From a bacterium (GTDB taxonomy: Bacteria > 4484-113 > JAFGCY01), in NCBI GenBank assembly GCA_020440605.1, contig JAGRNT010000011.1, forward strand, positions 123,007 to 180,457: a stretch of 57,451 bases of DNA, read 5' to 3'. Position numbers and translations under genes: made by a program. This document shows positions 1 to 9,151 of the stretch, piece by piece (position 1 is the first letter of the stretch; each line of letters starts with the position of its first letter). The notes under the pieces are model-generated. The model made no database searches. It had not been told where the DNA came from and worked only from the letters and a program-made list of their open reading frames with translations.

Positions 1-70
1 GCGGGCGAGATTCGAACTCGCGACCTCTACGTCCCGAACGTAGCGCTCTGCCTGACTGAGCCACCGCCCG
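1..70 (-). tRNA. tRNA-Pro(CGG), 3' end cut by window edge
   Basis: Read on the minus strand, the sequence folds as a cloverleaf: acceptor arm CGGGCGG at 70-64, D stem GCTC/GAGC, anticodon stem CTACG/CGTAG around loop TTCGGGA (anticodon CGG, reads CCG), and T stem GCGAG/CTCGC around TTCGAAT. Only the first four bases of the 3' acceptor strand (CCGC) are inside the window, so the last bases and any CCA are missing. All three visible arms pair perfectly. Confidence 0.95.
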
Positions 71-81
71 AAGGGAAGAGA

Positions 82-90
82 ATTCTACCA
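82..90 (-). promoter_or_regulatory. Extended -10 promoter for tRNA-Pro
   Basis: The minus strand reads TGGTAGAAT, which fits TGn plus a -10 hexamer, with its last base 12 nt from the tRNA 5' end. That places transcription start about 5 nt upstream of the mature tRNA. No convincing -35 is visible. Confidence 0.4.
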
Positions 91-117
91 CGGAAAATCA
101 GAGCTGTGAGCCCTGAT

Positions 118-843
118 TCAGTCCACGAGCATCGCGTGCCGGGTGCCGAGCATTCCGGAGAATACCAGCTCGTCAAGGTCCTCCGGATCCAGCAGCAGGC
201 TCAGGGTGTAGTAATAGCGAACGCGGAGACTCGGCTCAGTCTGCATCAGCAACTCCACCAGCCTGTCCAGCCGCGGCTGGCGGTTCTGCAGGATGTCCAT
301 GAAGCATTCAAGCTGCGTGACCTCGAGACCCGTATCAACTATCCTGGAAGAGGACTCATCATGCAGGCGGATACGGCGCAGGCAGAGATCAAGAATCTCG
401 ATGTTCTTCTGGCGGAATGCGGCCAGTCCCAGCCGGGCAGCGGCGTAGTGCCCCCAGTGGCCTTCCACCTCCAGGCAGCGCACGACATGCTCCTGCACCA
501 GGTCCTCAAAGGCTGAGAGTGCCACGGTACGGCAGATCACGTCAGCCTTGCTGGTGGTATTGAAGAAGCTCAGGCGTGCGGTCAATGCCACCTTGCGGCT
601 GATCTCCGTAGCCGCCAGACCGAAGCGGCGGCTGTCGGAGCCAACCTGGGACAGAATCGCCAGGATGTACCAGCCATCGGAATCCTTGATGCGTTCCCGA
701 GGCCATTTTTCAAGCAGATTCCTTGTGAGATTCAGCAGGGAATCCATGTCTCCCTTGCCCACAGCCTCATACGCGAGTGCACCCAGCAACCTTTCACTGC
801 TGCCGGTACTGTCCCCCAGATTGTGTGAATCGTCCCCAGTCAC
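118..843 (-). CDS. Hypothetical all-helical protein
   Basis: A 241-residue soluble protein with no signal peptide, membrane segment or recognisable catalytic motif. It looks mostly helical, rich in Leu, Arg and Glu, with amphipathic segments that could form an alpha-solenoid (for example LDRLVELLMQTEPSLRVRYY near the C-terminus). The start is a GTG at 843 with no Shine-Dalgarno sequence. A perfect TATAAT at 859-854 on the same strand ends 10 nt before it, so the mRNA probably starts about 4 nt upstream of the GTG. It is divergent from the AAA ATPase gene, and the two -10 elements share the 150-bp gap. The function is unknown; codon use matches the neighbours, so I regard it as a real gene. 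Confidence 0.72.
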   Translation of the reverse strand: MTGDDSHNLGDSTGSSERLLGALAYEAVGKGDMDSLLNLTRNLLEKWPRERIKDSDGWYILAILSQVGSDSRRFGLAATEISRKVALTARLSFFNTTSKADVICRTVALSAFEDLVQEHVVRCLEVEGHWGHYAAARLGLAAFRQKNIEILDLCLRRIRLHDESSSRIVDTGLEVTQLECFMDILQNRQPRLDRLVELLMQTEPSLRVRYYYTLSLLLDPEDLDELVFSGMLGTRHAMLVD

Positions 844-853
844 GATTAGTCAG

Positions 854-859
854 ATTATA
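854..859 (-). promoter_or_regulatory. -10 hexamer (TATAAT) of the 241-aa gene
   Basis: A consensus TATAAT on the minus strand lies 10 nt before the GTG start at 843. No -35 is seen at the usual distance. The spacing predicts a very short leader. Confidence 0.45.
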
Positions 860-977
860 CATAGATCAAATGAAATGTGTGGGCTTGAGCTTGCCTTTTC
901 CATGCTTGGACAGGAAACAGTCCGTATTACCGAGCCGGAGCCTTGCCGCACTTGAATGCTTACGTGGAGCTCGGCGG

Positions 978-983
978 TATAAT
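978..983 (+). promoter_or_regulatory. -10 hexamer (TATAAT) of the AAA ATPase gene
   Basis: A consensus TATAAT ends 11 nt before the ATG at 995, which predicts a transcription start near 990. A TTGAAT lies at 952-957, but at 20 bp spacing it is a poor -35. No Shine-Dalgarno sequence precedes the ATG. Confidence 0.45.
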
Positions 984-994
984 GCCCTACTGAC

Positions 995-2944
995 ATGACC
1001 AAGCACTCCGAGAGCGGCAGGAAGCCGCAGCGGGATGATCAGGATCGAACTGCCGGAATGCCTGCCGCAAGCGACGGCAGGCTGGACTTCGACGAAGCCC
1101 TCCTGAAGATCCGCATCGCCAGTGACCAGGAAAGAATCCGCCTGTTCCATGAAATCAGCAAGGCCCCGGGCCTGACCCTGCTCAACCGCAGGCAGCTGCT
1201 GCTGTTCGCCGACCGCTACCTGCTCAGTGACAAGTCGGAGGTTGTGAACGGCCTCGACAAGGTACTGGGCGCCATCGTGGAGCAGGCCCAGTCAGACAGT
1301 CTCGCCGACCGTGTACTGGAACTGCTCACCAAGGTCCAGGCCTTCTGTCCGGCGGAGCGCTTCATTCCGGCGCTGCCCGTGCCGCTTGAGGTGGTGATCA
1401 ACCGCATCCTTGAGCGCGGCAGCCACGTGATCGCCACGAAGGTGACGATCATTGAGGCCCTCAACCGCCTGGAGGAGGAGGACCGCACCAATGCCGTGGT
1501 CAATCTCTCCTCACTGGGCCTGATGCTGCATCCCTTCGACCGTGAACTGCTCAACCGCCGCTACAACGGCAACATCCTCAACGGCAGCCATGGTCTGGCC
1601 CGCCATGACCTCGACGTGCTCTGCGAGCTGTTCCCTGATGATGCGGGCTTCCACGGCGACCGCATCGACGTGATGACCCGCCAGGATGACTACGACGCTG
1701 CGCTTGATGCCATCGAGGAGTACAGCAAGCGCTTCGAGCTGGACACCGAGATGCTGGCCCGCCGGGCTGATGCCCTGTATCAGCTCGGCCGCAACACTGA
1801 AGCACTGACCGAGTATGACGACCTGCTGAAGCGGGATCCGGAGAATTCCGAGGTCCGCCTGTCACGCATCCGTGTCTATGAGCAGCTCGACTTCTTCGAG
1901 GATGCCAACGCGGACCTCGAGAAGGTGCTGGAGGCGGAGCCGCAGAACATGGAGGCCCGCCAGCTGCTGCGCAGCATGCAGATCCGCAAGCAGGGCTACG
2001 GAATTGAGGATGACCTCTATTCCCTGTTCCTGCGTGGCGATGATTCCAGCTTCATCGGCGACATCAAGATCCCCGAGGCCCGCTTCACGGACATCGGCGG
2101 CCTGAGTGTTGCCAAGCAGAAGATCCGCGAGACGATCGAATACCCGCTGAAGTTCCCCGAGATCAGCCGCAGATACGGCAAGGTAGCCGGCGGCGGACTG
2201 ATGTTCTTCGGCCCCCCGGGCTGCGGCAAGACGCTGCTGGCCAGGGCTGCGGCCGGTGAATGCGGTGTGACCTTCATCAACGTCAGCCTCGCGAGCGTGC
2301 TCGATAAGTGGGTCGGCAACTCCGAGAAGGCGATCAGCATGATCTTCTCAGCGGCGCGCAAGCATGCCCCGAGCATCATCTTCCTTGACGAGATGGACAG
2401 CATCGGCGGCAGCCGGGCCAGTTTCCAGGCCGGCTGGGAGAAGAAGCTGATCAGCCAGCTGCTCACTGAGCTGGACGGAATTGCCAGCCGCAATGAGAAC
2501 GTGATGGTGCTCGGCGCTACCAATGCCCCCTGGGATGTGGACTTCGCACTCCGGCGTCCCGGCCGGCTTGGCAACCTGCTGTTCATCCCTCCGCCGGACC
2601 TCGCCAGCCGCGAGGAGATCTTCCGGCTCTACCTGAGCCGCAAGCCCTTCGTCAGTGACGACATTGACGTGCCGGCCCTCGCCGCGCGCACTGCCAAGTA
2701 CAGCGCTGACAGCATCCGCCAGCTCATCGAGAACGCCGCGGCGATTCCCTGGCGCGAGGCCATCAACGGCGCCGAGCCGCGCCCGCTGTCAATGGTGGAC
2801 CTTGAGGAGAGCCTGAAGACCATCGGGCCGGACCTCGCCGAGTGGGAGAAGCTCGTGGTCCGCTACGAGGAATTCGCCAAGCAGAGCATGCAGAAGAGCG
2901 AGATGGGTTTCCGCAGCGCGCAGAAACGCGGCCAGGAGAAGTAG
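995..2944 (+). CDS. TPR-containing AAA ATPase (Cdc48/Vps4/spastin-like)
   Basis: A 649-residue cytoplasmic protein. The N-terminal ~220 residues are helical and unassigned. Residues ~225-330 contain TPR-like helix pairs (ADALYQLGRNTEALTEYDDL is typical). A classical AAA module follows: Walker A GPPGCGKT near residue 406, Walker B IIFLDEMD near 461, and the second region of homology with the FALRRPGR arginines near 518. Classical AAA enzymes of this subgroup use ATP to unfold or disassemble protein complexes; the TPRs would be the substrate or adaptor arm. No FtsH-type peptidase domain or membrane segment is present. The client is unknown. The gene appears monocistronic, with a -10 close to the start codon. 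Confidence 0.9.
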   Translation: MTKHSESGRKPQRDDQDRTAGMPAASDGRLDFDEALLKIRIASDQERIRLFHEISKAPGLTLLNRRQLLLFADRYLLSDKSEVVNGLDKVLGAIVEQAQSDSLADRVLELLTKVQAFCPAERFIPALPVPLEVVINRILERGSHVIATKVTIIEALNRLEEEDRTNAVVNLSSLGLMLHPFDRELLNRRYNGNILNGSHGLARHDLDVLCELFPDDAGFHGDRIDVMTRQDDYDAALDAIEEYSKRFELDTEMLARRADALYQLGRNTEALTEYDDLLKRDPENSEVRLSRIRVYEQLDFFEDANADLEKVLEAEPQNMEARQLLRSMQIRKQGYGIEDDLYSLFLRGDDSSFIGDIKIPEARFTDIGGLSVAKQKIRETIEYPLKFPEISRRYGKVAGGGLMFFGPPGCGKTLLARAAAGECGVTFINVSLASVLDKWVGNSEKAISMIFSAARKHAPSIIFLDEMDSIGGSRASFQAGWEKKLISQLLTELDGIASRNENVMVLGATNAPWDVDFALRRPGRLGNLLFIPPPDLASREEIFRLYLSRKPFVSDDIDVPALAARTAKYSADSIRQLIENAAAIPWREAINGAEPRPLSMVDLEESLKTIGPDLAEWEKLVVRYEEFAKQSMQKSEMGFRSAQKRGQEK

Positions 2945-2967
2945 GAAGGCAAGGCCGCTGGCTTGGC

Positions 2968-3103
2968 AGTCAACAAGTCACATAGTCAATCAGTCAACAT
3001 GAGCAGCGTGCGGAAACCCAACTTCAAGCTGATTCACTAGTAAACTCGCTGACTCTTTGACTACTTGACTCATTGACTCATTGACTCATTGACTCATTGA
3101 CTA
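2968..3103. repeat. 8-bp-period repeat in two inverted arms
   Basis: The left arm (2968-2999) is four 8-nt units beginning AGTCA (AGTCAACA, AGTCACAT, AGTCAATC, AGTCAACA). The right arm (3051-3103) is units of the complementary type: GACTCTTT, GACTACTT, then four exact GACTCATT and a partial GACTA. The arms can pair as AGTCAA/TTGACT across a ~50-nt spacer. The element lies between the convergent AAA ATPase and S55 genes and fills most of the gap. Confidence 0.85.
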
Positions 3104-3157
3104 ATAAAAAAGAGAGCGCCACTGGCACTCCCTTTCCCTGGTTCGTGAATCGCAGCC

Positions 3158-5377
3158 TCAGTTCTCGAAGGCGTTCTTCTCGAGGTTGCGGCGCTTCTGC
3201 TCCAGCAGGTCATCACTGCTCATGCTGTCGCCCTCCTCCTCACCGGCCATCTCCCCGGGCTGCTCGGCGGCCTGCTCCTCCATCTGGGCCTGCTCCTCCT
3301 CGCTGGCAATGATCACCGGCAGCTGGAAGCCGTTGTAGATCACCCATTCCATCTGGTACGTCTCGTCGTACTTCTCATCTGGCATCTCGTCGCCGGAGAG
3401 GCTGGCGGCCATTGCGTTCGGGTCATAGGGCCGCACCAGCGTGATCAGCAGCTCATTGTTGGTCGGCCACTCGATGATCTGGTCGAGGATGTCGTCAAAG
3501 TCCTGCTTGGTGATGTCGATGATCGGACCCATCCCGAACAGGGAACGGCCCTTGCCACCGAGCGGCGCCATGCTGACGAGGTCGCCGCCGCCGTGCACGA
3601 TCAGCGTCGTGTTGCCACTGGGGAAGTCATCCGGCACCGTCAGGTGGAACTCACGCCAGACCGGATCGGTGCGGTAGGGCTGCAGCTTGACCTTCACGCG
3701 GATGGTCTCACCGGGGGCGAACTTGGGAATCTGGTCCATCGGATGCCCGGCCTCGAACATCATCTGACCCATCATCGGGTCGCCTTCCTCGGACTGCTCC
3801 TCGCCACCCTGCTGGCTGGGATCCAGCCCGCCGTTCATGGCCTCCAGCAGTTCCTGGTCATCACTGACGGCCGGGGGCAGGGCAGGGTCATCCTCCCCCT
3901 CCGCAGCTTCGTCGCTCTCATCGCTGATGATCTCGGCGTTGTCAATCGAGGCATTGATGCGGTTGCCCGTGACCTCGATCATCACATTCAGGCGCGTGAT
4001 GTCAACCTCGCGGTAGATGTTGTTCTGCAGCAGGTTGGCAAGCGGCATGATCTCGAAGGCGCCGTCGCCGATCACGTCCAGGTCGTTGCTGTAGTAGTTG
4101 ACGCGGCGCAGCGGCTCACGCAGGCCCGTGCCTTCCACGTGGTAGCTGAGCTTCATCGTGCCCTTGGGCTGGCGGTCCAGCACCTCGGCGGCGGCCTGGT
4201 TGACGGCCATCGCCATCAGCATCGGCGTCCAGTCCGGATGCTTCATGACCTCGAACTCGAAGCTCTGGTCGCGGCCGGTGTCGATGTCCTTGATCTTGAC
4301 CTTGACCGGCACCATGTCCGGCATCACCTTGAAGGTGCCGCCGCAGGCCGCGCCGTGGTCCTTGGTCATCGTGCCGAGCGTGGGCTCGAGCCGCACGCCG
4401 TCCTTGAAGGCGCGCTGGCTGCTGCCGTAGGTCCAGGTGATGTAGGCCTTGCTGACGGGCAGGTTGGTGGCCCCGGCTCCGAAGAAGGGATGGCCGAACA
4501 TCAGGAAGCGGCCCTTGTCGTCACTGTAGGTCACGGTGCCGATGGCCTGCATTTCGATGTCACCGGTGATCAGCGAAGCCGCCACGGCATCACCGCCGAC
4601 CAGCGGCGGACCGCTTGTATCGGATTCAAGCAGCAGCCCGGCTCCATCACTCTCCTGGCGCAGGAACAGACCTTCGCCGGCGGAGCTTCCGCTGGGCTTC
4701 TCGATCAGCTCGAGGTTGCTGCCCAGCATTTCGCGCATCTGTTGTTCATAGAGGCCGAAGACCTTGTGGTTGACACCCGAGACGTAAAGCGGGGTAGTTG
4801 CCAGCACGGCCTGGTAGGCATGCCGGCCCTCGGCCCGTGCGGCGTCGTTGAAGGCGATGGCCTCGTCAAGGCTGTCCACGTAGCTGATCACGTTGCCATC
4901 CTCGTCAATCGGGATGCCACTGTTCTCGGTCTCGGGCAGCACGGTGTTGGTGCCGTAGTCAGGTTCATCAACGTCGGGCAGCGCCGCCAGCATCGAGCTG
5001 ATGGGCGTCACGCCGCCGACATGTGTATCCGTGAAGGGGATCGCCGCACTCACGGCACCGAGCAGCTTGCCGTCGATGTAGACGGGGCTGCCGGAGTAGC
5101 CGCCGGCGATGCCGTTGGAGTGGTCGACAACAGGACCGGTGAAGTGGGCGAGAATCAGCGGACCGCCGTCAAAGCCCCCGTCGGGAATCAGTTCGATCAC
5201 CTCGACGTTGAACTCCTCGATCTTCGTCCCCCGGATCACCGTCCTGGCCTTGCCGCTGAGGCCCGGCTTGAGATCCTTGAGATCAAAGACCGGGATGTCG
5301 AGCGTGCTGTCTCCTGCGAAAGCCCGGCCCATGAGCGCGAAGACGCTCAAGGCCACCAGTAGGAGTACTTTCTTCAC
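3158..5377 (-). CDS. SpoIVB-type S55 peptidase domain exported protein
   Basis: About 739 residues from a GTG at 5377, chosen because AGAGGTG sits 5 nt upstream and a clean signal peptide follows (KKVLLLVALSVFALMGRAFA, cleavage after AFA). The serine motif GGYSGSPVYIDGKLLGAV near residue 95 is the S55/SpoIVB signature. A GHPFFGAG motif, which may carry the histidine, follows near residue 300. This Ser-before-His order is known from S55-domain proteins of Acidobacteria-like bacteria and differs from Bacillus SpoIVB. The C-terminal third is acidic and Met/Gln-rich and ends in a charged, probably helical tail. It is expected to act in the periplasm or outside; whether it is proteolytically active is not shown. 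Confidence 0.82.
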   Translation of the reverse strand: MKKVLLLVALSVFALMGRAFAGDSTLDIPVFDLKDLKPGLSGKARTVIRGTKIEEFNVEVIELIPDGGFDGGPLILAHFTGPVVDHSNGIAGGYSGSPVYIDGKLLGAVSAAIPFTDTHVGGVTPISSMLAALPDVDEPDYGTNTVLPETENSGIPIDEDGNVISYVDSLDEAIAFNDAARAEGRHAYQAVLATTPLYVSGVNHKVFGLYEQQMREMLGSNLELIEKPSGSSAGEGLFLRQESDGAGLLLESDTSGPPLVGGDAVAASLITGDIEMQAIGTVTYSDDKGRFLMFGHPFFGAGATNLPVSKAYITWTYGSSQRAFKDGVRLEPTLGTMTKDHGAACGGTFKVMPDMVPVKVKIKDIDTGRDQSFEFEVMKHPDWTPMLMAMAVNQAAAEVLDRQPKGTMKLSYHVEGTGLREPLRRVNYYSNDLDVIGDGAFEIMPLANLLQNNIYREVDITRLNVMIEVTGNRINASIDNAEIISDESDEAAEGEDDPALPPAVSDDQELLEAMNGGLDPSQQGGEEQSEEGDPMMGQMMFEAGHPMDQIPKFAPGETIRVKVKLQPYRTDPVWREFHLTVPDDFPSGNTTLIVHGGGDLVSMAPLGGKGRSLFGMGPIIDITKQDFDDILDQIIEWPTNNELLITLVRPYDPNAMAASLSGDEMPDEKYDETYQMEWVIYNGFQLPVIIASEEEQAQMEEQAAEQPGEMAGEEEGDSMSSDDLLEQKRRNLEKNAFEN

Positions 5378-5493
5378 TGTTTCACCTCTCGGAAGGACAT
5401 TGTCCGAGCGCAGGACAGTCAGCCGTGCGAAAACGGACATATACATTATGACTTGTTACCTGACCCACAGTTCAAATGGATTATTCCCTTCAA

Positions 5494-6813
<1,320 letters not shown>

Positions 6814-6921
6814 TCAGTCCGGGCTTCATTGTACCTGCTGAGATTCTATGCACTCTCCGTGCGGCCTGCTGGCCCTCAGCGGCTTTTTGCCGCGATATTG
6901 CCAGACCTTAACCGTTGCTGC

Positions 6922-6948
6922 TGAAACTGCCCCGGCACTGCAGGCGTA
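6922..6948 (+). promoter_or_regulatory. ECF-type promoter (TGAAAC-N17-CGTA)
   Basis: TGAAAC at 6922-6927 is followed after exactly 17 bp by CGTA at 6945-6948. This is the pattern known for Bacillus sigma-W-class ECF promoters. It lies directly in front of an ECF sigma gene, as expected for autoregulation. Transcription start would fall near 6956-6958. Confidence 0.6.
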
Positions 6949-6957
6949 CATATAGGC

Positions 6958-7644
6958 ATGTCCACGGTCCCGCCGCCGGTTGAGCACACTGCCGCTATAC
7001 TTGCGCACGAGCCTGGATACACCGCGATGAATGAGTCCGCAGCACAGAGCGCAGGGGCCGGAGCAATGGAGGACCGCTTCTCAGACGAAGCGATCATCCG
7101 CCGCTGCCAGGCCGGCGACTGGTCGGACTACGACCGCCTGGTGGAGCGCCACCGGCGCATCGTCTGGGCGGCGATCGACGCGGTGATCGACAACAAGAGT
7201 CTGATCCCCGACCTGGTGCAGGAGTCCTTCATCCGCGCCTATCGCAAGATGGACACCTACCAGTTCATGAGCAGCTTCAGCTCATGGATCTTCCGCCTGG
7301 CGCGCAACCACGCAATCAGTTACCTGCGCAGCAAGGCGGCGAAACTCAAGAGCACGAGCATTGATGACGACGCGGATGACAGCGTCCCGATCAGCCAGCG
7401 CATCGCCGGCGGGTCGGAACCGGCTGAGGAGTATGAACGGCAGGACATGCGCCGCAGCCTGGACCAGATCCTCGCACAGCTCCCGGAACATTACCGGGCC
7501 GTACTGAACCTGTACTATCTGCAGGAACTCTCCTATGAGGAGATCGCGAAGATCCAGGACATTCCGCTGAACACGGTACGCACACACCTGAGACGCGCCC
7601 GGCAGAAGCTGATGGAGCTTACCGGGCAGGGAGGATGGCAATGA
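6958..7644 (+). CDS. ECF RNA polymerase sigma factor (RpoE-like)
   Basis: Up to 228 residues. Region 2 contains DLVQESFIRAYRKMDTY and FSSWIFRLARNHAISYLR (core binding and -10 recognition). Region 4 is the HTH LPEHYRAVLNLYYLQELSYEEIAKI followed by NTVRTHLRRARQKL. No sigma region 1 or 3 is present, as in ECF factors. Two starts are possible: ATG 6958, which coincides with the predicted transcription start of the upstream TGAAAC/CGTA promoter (leaderless), and ATG 7027, which gives 205 residues, closer to the family norm. The downstream gene overlaps by 4 nt (ATGA), so the two are translationally coupled and the partner may control the sigma factor. Confidence 0.93.
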   Translation: MSTVPPPVEHTAAILAHEPGYTAMNESAAQSAGAGAMEDRFSDEAIIRRCQAGDWSDYDRLVERHRRIVWAAIDAVIDNKSLIPDLVQESFIRAYRKMDTYQFMSSFSSWIFRLARNHAISYLRSKAAKLKSTSIDDDADDSVPISQRIAGGSEPAEEYERQDMRRSLDQILAQLPEHYRAVLNLYYLQELSYEEIAKIQDIPLNTVRTHLRRARQKLMELTGQGGWQ

Positions 7645-8144
7645 GCCCCTTTACTGAAGATGACTTCATGGACAACACGCCCCGCACGCGGGACAGTGAA
7701 CTGCGCGGCCGCATGGAGGGCCTGCGCGATGAGCGCGAGCGCCTGGCACCCGGCGAGAGCCAGCTTTTCGAGAATGTGCTGGAACGCTACCTTGAAGGTG
7801 AACTGAACTACGACGAAGCCGGGATGTTCGTGGCCGACATGGACCTCGACGAAAGCCAGGAGCGCGTCTGGCAGTCCCTGCGCAACCTCGAGGACACGCT
7901 GATCATCCGTGCCGACGTCGCCAGCCAGCTGGACTGGCTGAGCCAGCGCGTGCGCGAGGCGGTGGAGAACAATGAGCAGCTGCGGCACTGGCTGCGCGAG
8001 ATCAGCCGCGGCGTGCTGACCTTCCATGTCTGGCAGGGGCATGATGAATACCAGTCGCTGATCAAGTGCACGCGCCTGGCCTACATCGGCAAGTACCTCG
8101 GCGTCAGCGGGGGCGTGGCCGTACTGCGCAGCGACATCAGCTGA
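7641..8144 (+). CDS. Hypothetical protein coupled to the ECF sigma factor (possible regulator)
   Basis: A 167-residue acidic helical protein without membrane segment, signal peptide or the HxxxCxxC motif of zinc-binding anti-sigma factors. ATG 7641 overlaps the sigma stop as ATGA and has GGGAGG six nt upstream; an in-frame ATG at 7635 is less well placed. The first ~55 residues (acidic, ending LFENVLERYLEGELN) resemble the short helical segment with which many anti-sigma proteins begin, but no transmembrane part follows. Tight coupling to the sigma gene is the only functional hint; an anti-sigma or co-regulator role is inference. Confidence 0.75.
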   Translation: MSPFTEDDFMDNTPRTRDSELRGRMEGLRDERERLAPGESQLFENVLERYLEGELNYDEAGMFVADMDLDESQERVWQSLRNLEDTLIIRADVASQLDWLSQRVREAVENNEQLRHWLREISRGVLTFHVWQGHDEYQSLIKCTRLAYIGKYLGVSGGVAVLRSDIS

Positions 8145-8164
8145 AGCGGATGGCAGTGAATGGC

Positions 8165-8173
8165 TGCTAACAT
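8165..8173 (+). promoter_or_regulatory. Extended -10 promoter for pyrD
   Basis: TGCTAACAT (TGn plus hexamer TAACAT) ends 10 nt before the ATG at 8183. Transcription would start near 8180, leaving about 3 nt of leader. No Shine-Dalgarno sequence is present. Confidence 0.45.
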
Positions 8174-8182
8174 TATCCGCGC

Positions 8183-9121
8183 ATGAGCCCGTCACTCGAG
8201 ACCAGGCTGCCGCGCGGCATAGTCCTCCGGGACCCGATCCTGCTGGCCAGCGGCTGCTGTGGCTACGGCGAGGAATACCTCCCGATCGTCCATCCGGCCA
8301 GCTTCGGCGGCGTGATCACCAAGGCGGTGAGCGTCAGCCCGCGGCTTGGCAATGAGGCCCCGCGCCTGCGCGAGACGCCGGCGGGACTGCTCAACTGCAT
8401 CGGCCTGCAGAACCCCGGCGTGGATGTGCTGCTCGGCGAGGTGCTGCCGCGCATCAATCAGCTGGGCTACAGCTACATCGTCAACGTGGTCGGGCATACC
8501 GTCGACGAATTCGCCGAGCTCGTGCGCCGCGTGCAGCGGCACTGCGAGGAGCAGGGGCAGGGCGGGATGATCGGCTTCGAGCTGGATCTGAGCTGCCCGA
8601 ATGTCGACAGCGGCACGACCTTCGCCACTGACCTGGACGTGCTGCGCGCGGTGACCAGGGCCTGCCGCGCGGAGACTGAGCAGCTGATCGTCAGCAAGAT
8701 GACGCCGAACGTGACGGACATGCTGCCCTATGCCGAGGCCTCGCGGGAGAGCGGTGCCGACAGCATCACGATCAGCAATACGCTCAATGGGATCAGCATT
8801 GACATCCGCACGCGCAGGAGCAACCTCGGCCGCCCCAGCGCCGGATTGTCCGGAGCAGCGATCCTGCCGGCGGTGCTCTACCACATCTGGCGCGTACACA
8901 GGGCGATGAAGGACTACCCGATCGTCGGCTGCGGTGGGATCTGGGATGCGGACAGCGCGATCCAGCACATCCTCGCCGGAGCCACGGCGATCCAGCTCGG
9001 CACCGGACTGTTCATGAATCCGCGCCTGCCGCTGGATGTGCAGCAGGGGCTGGAGCAGTATCTGACTGAACAGAACGAGCCGGACCTCGCCTCCATCCGC
9101 GGTACCTACGAGTACTGCTGA
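8183..9121 (+). CDS. pyrD: Dihydroorotate dehydrogenase, class 1B-type catalytic subunit
   Basis: A 312-residue cytosolic FMN enzyme oxidising dihydroorotate to orotate in pyrimidine synthesis. A TIM-barrel fold is supported by the N-terminal LRDPILLASGCCGYG, by ELDLSCPNV with the class 1 catalytic Cys near residue 138 (class 2 enzymes have Ser), by SITISNTLNGISIDI, and by the phosphate-binding VGCGGIWDADSA and GATAIQLGTGLF. Class 1B enzymes normally pair with the PyrK electron-transfer subunit, which is not encoded next to it. It has its own predicted promoter with almost no leader and converges on the first M6 protease gene; a small ACGGGC/GCCCGT hairpin (9124-9138) lies between the two stops. 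Confidence 0.95.
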   Translation: MSPSLETRLPRGIVLRDPILLASGCCGYGEEYLPIVHPASFGGVITKAVSVSPRLGNEAPRLRETPAGLLNCIGLQNPGVDVLLGEVLPRINQLGYSYIVNVVGHTVDEFAELVRRVQRHCEEQGQGGMIGFELDLSCPNVDSGTTFATDLDVLRAVTRACRAETEQLIVSKMTPNVTDMLPYAEASRESGADSITISNTLNGISIDIRTRRSNLGRPSAGLSGAAILPAVLYHIWRVHRAMKDYPIVGCGGIWDADSAIQHILAGATAIQLGTGLFMNPRLPLDVQQGLEQYLTEQNEPDLASIRGTYEYC

Positions 9122-9151
9122 AGACGGGCCCGGCCCGTTGTCAATTCACTC

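Noticed and set aside
3593..5362. 589-codon open frame on the plus strand, opposite the S55 gene
   Set aside because: The product is low-complexity, Val/Asp/Gly/His-rich and typical of the antisense of a GC-rich gene; the minus-strand frame has a signal peptide, S55 motifs and a Shine-Dalgarno sequence.
6879..6893. GCGGC-TTTTT-GCCGC hairpin as a terminator
   Set aside because: The T-run is in the loop and not after the stem, so it lacks the intrinsic terminator layout.
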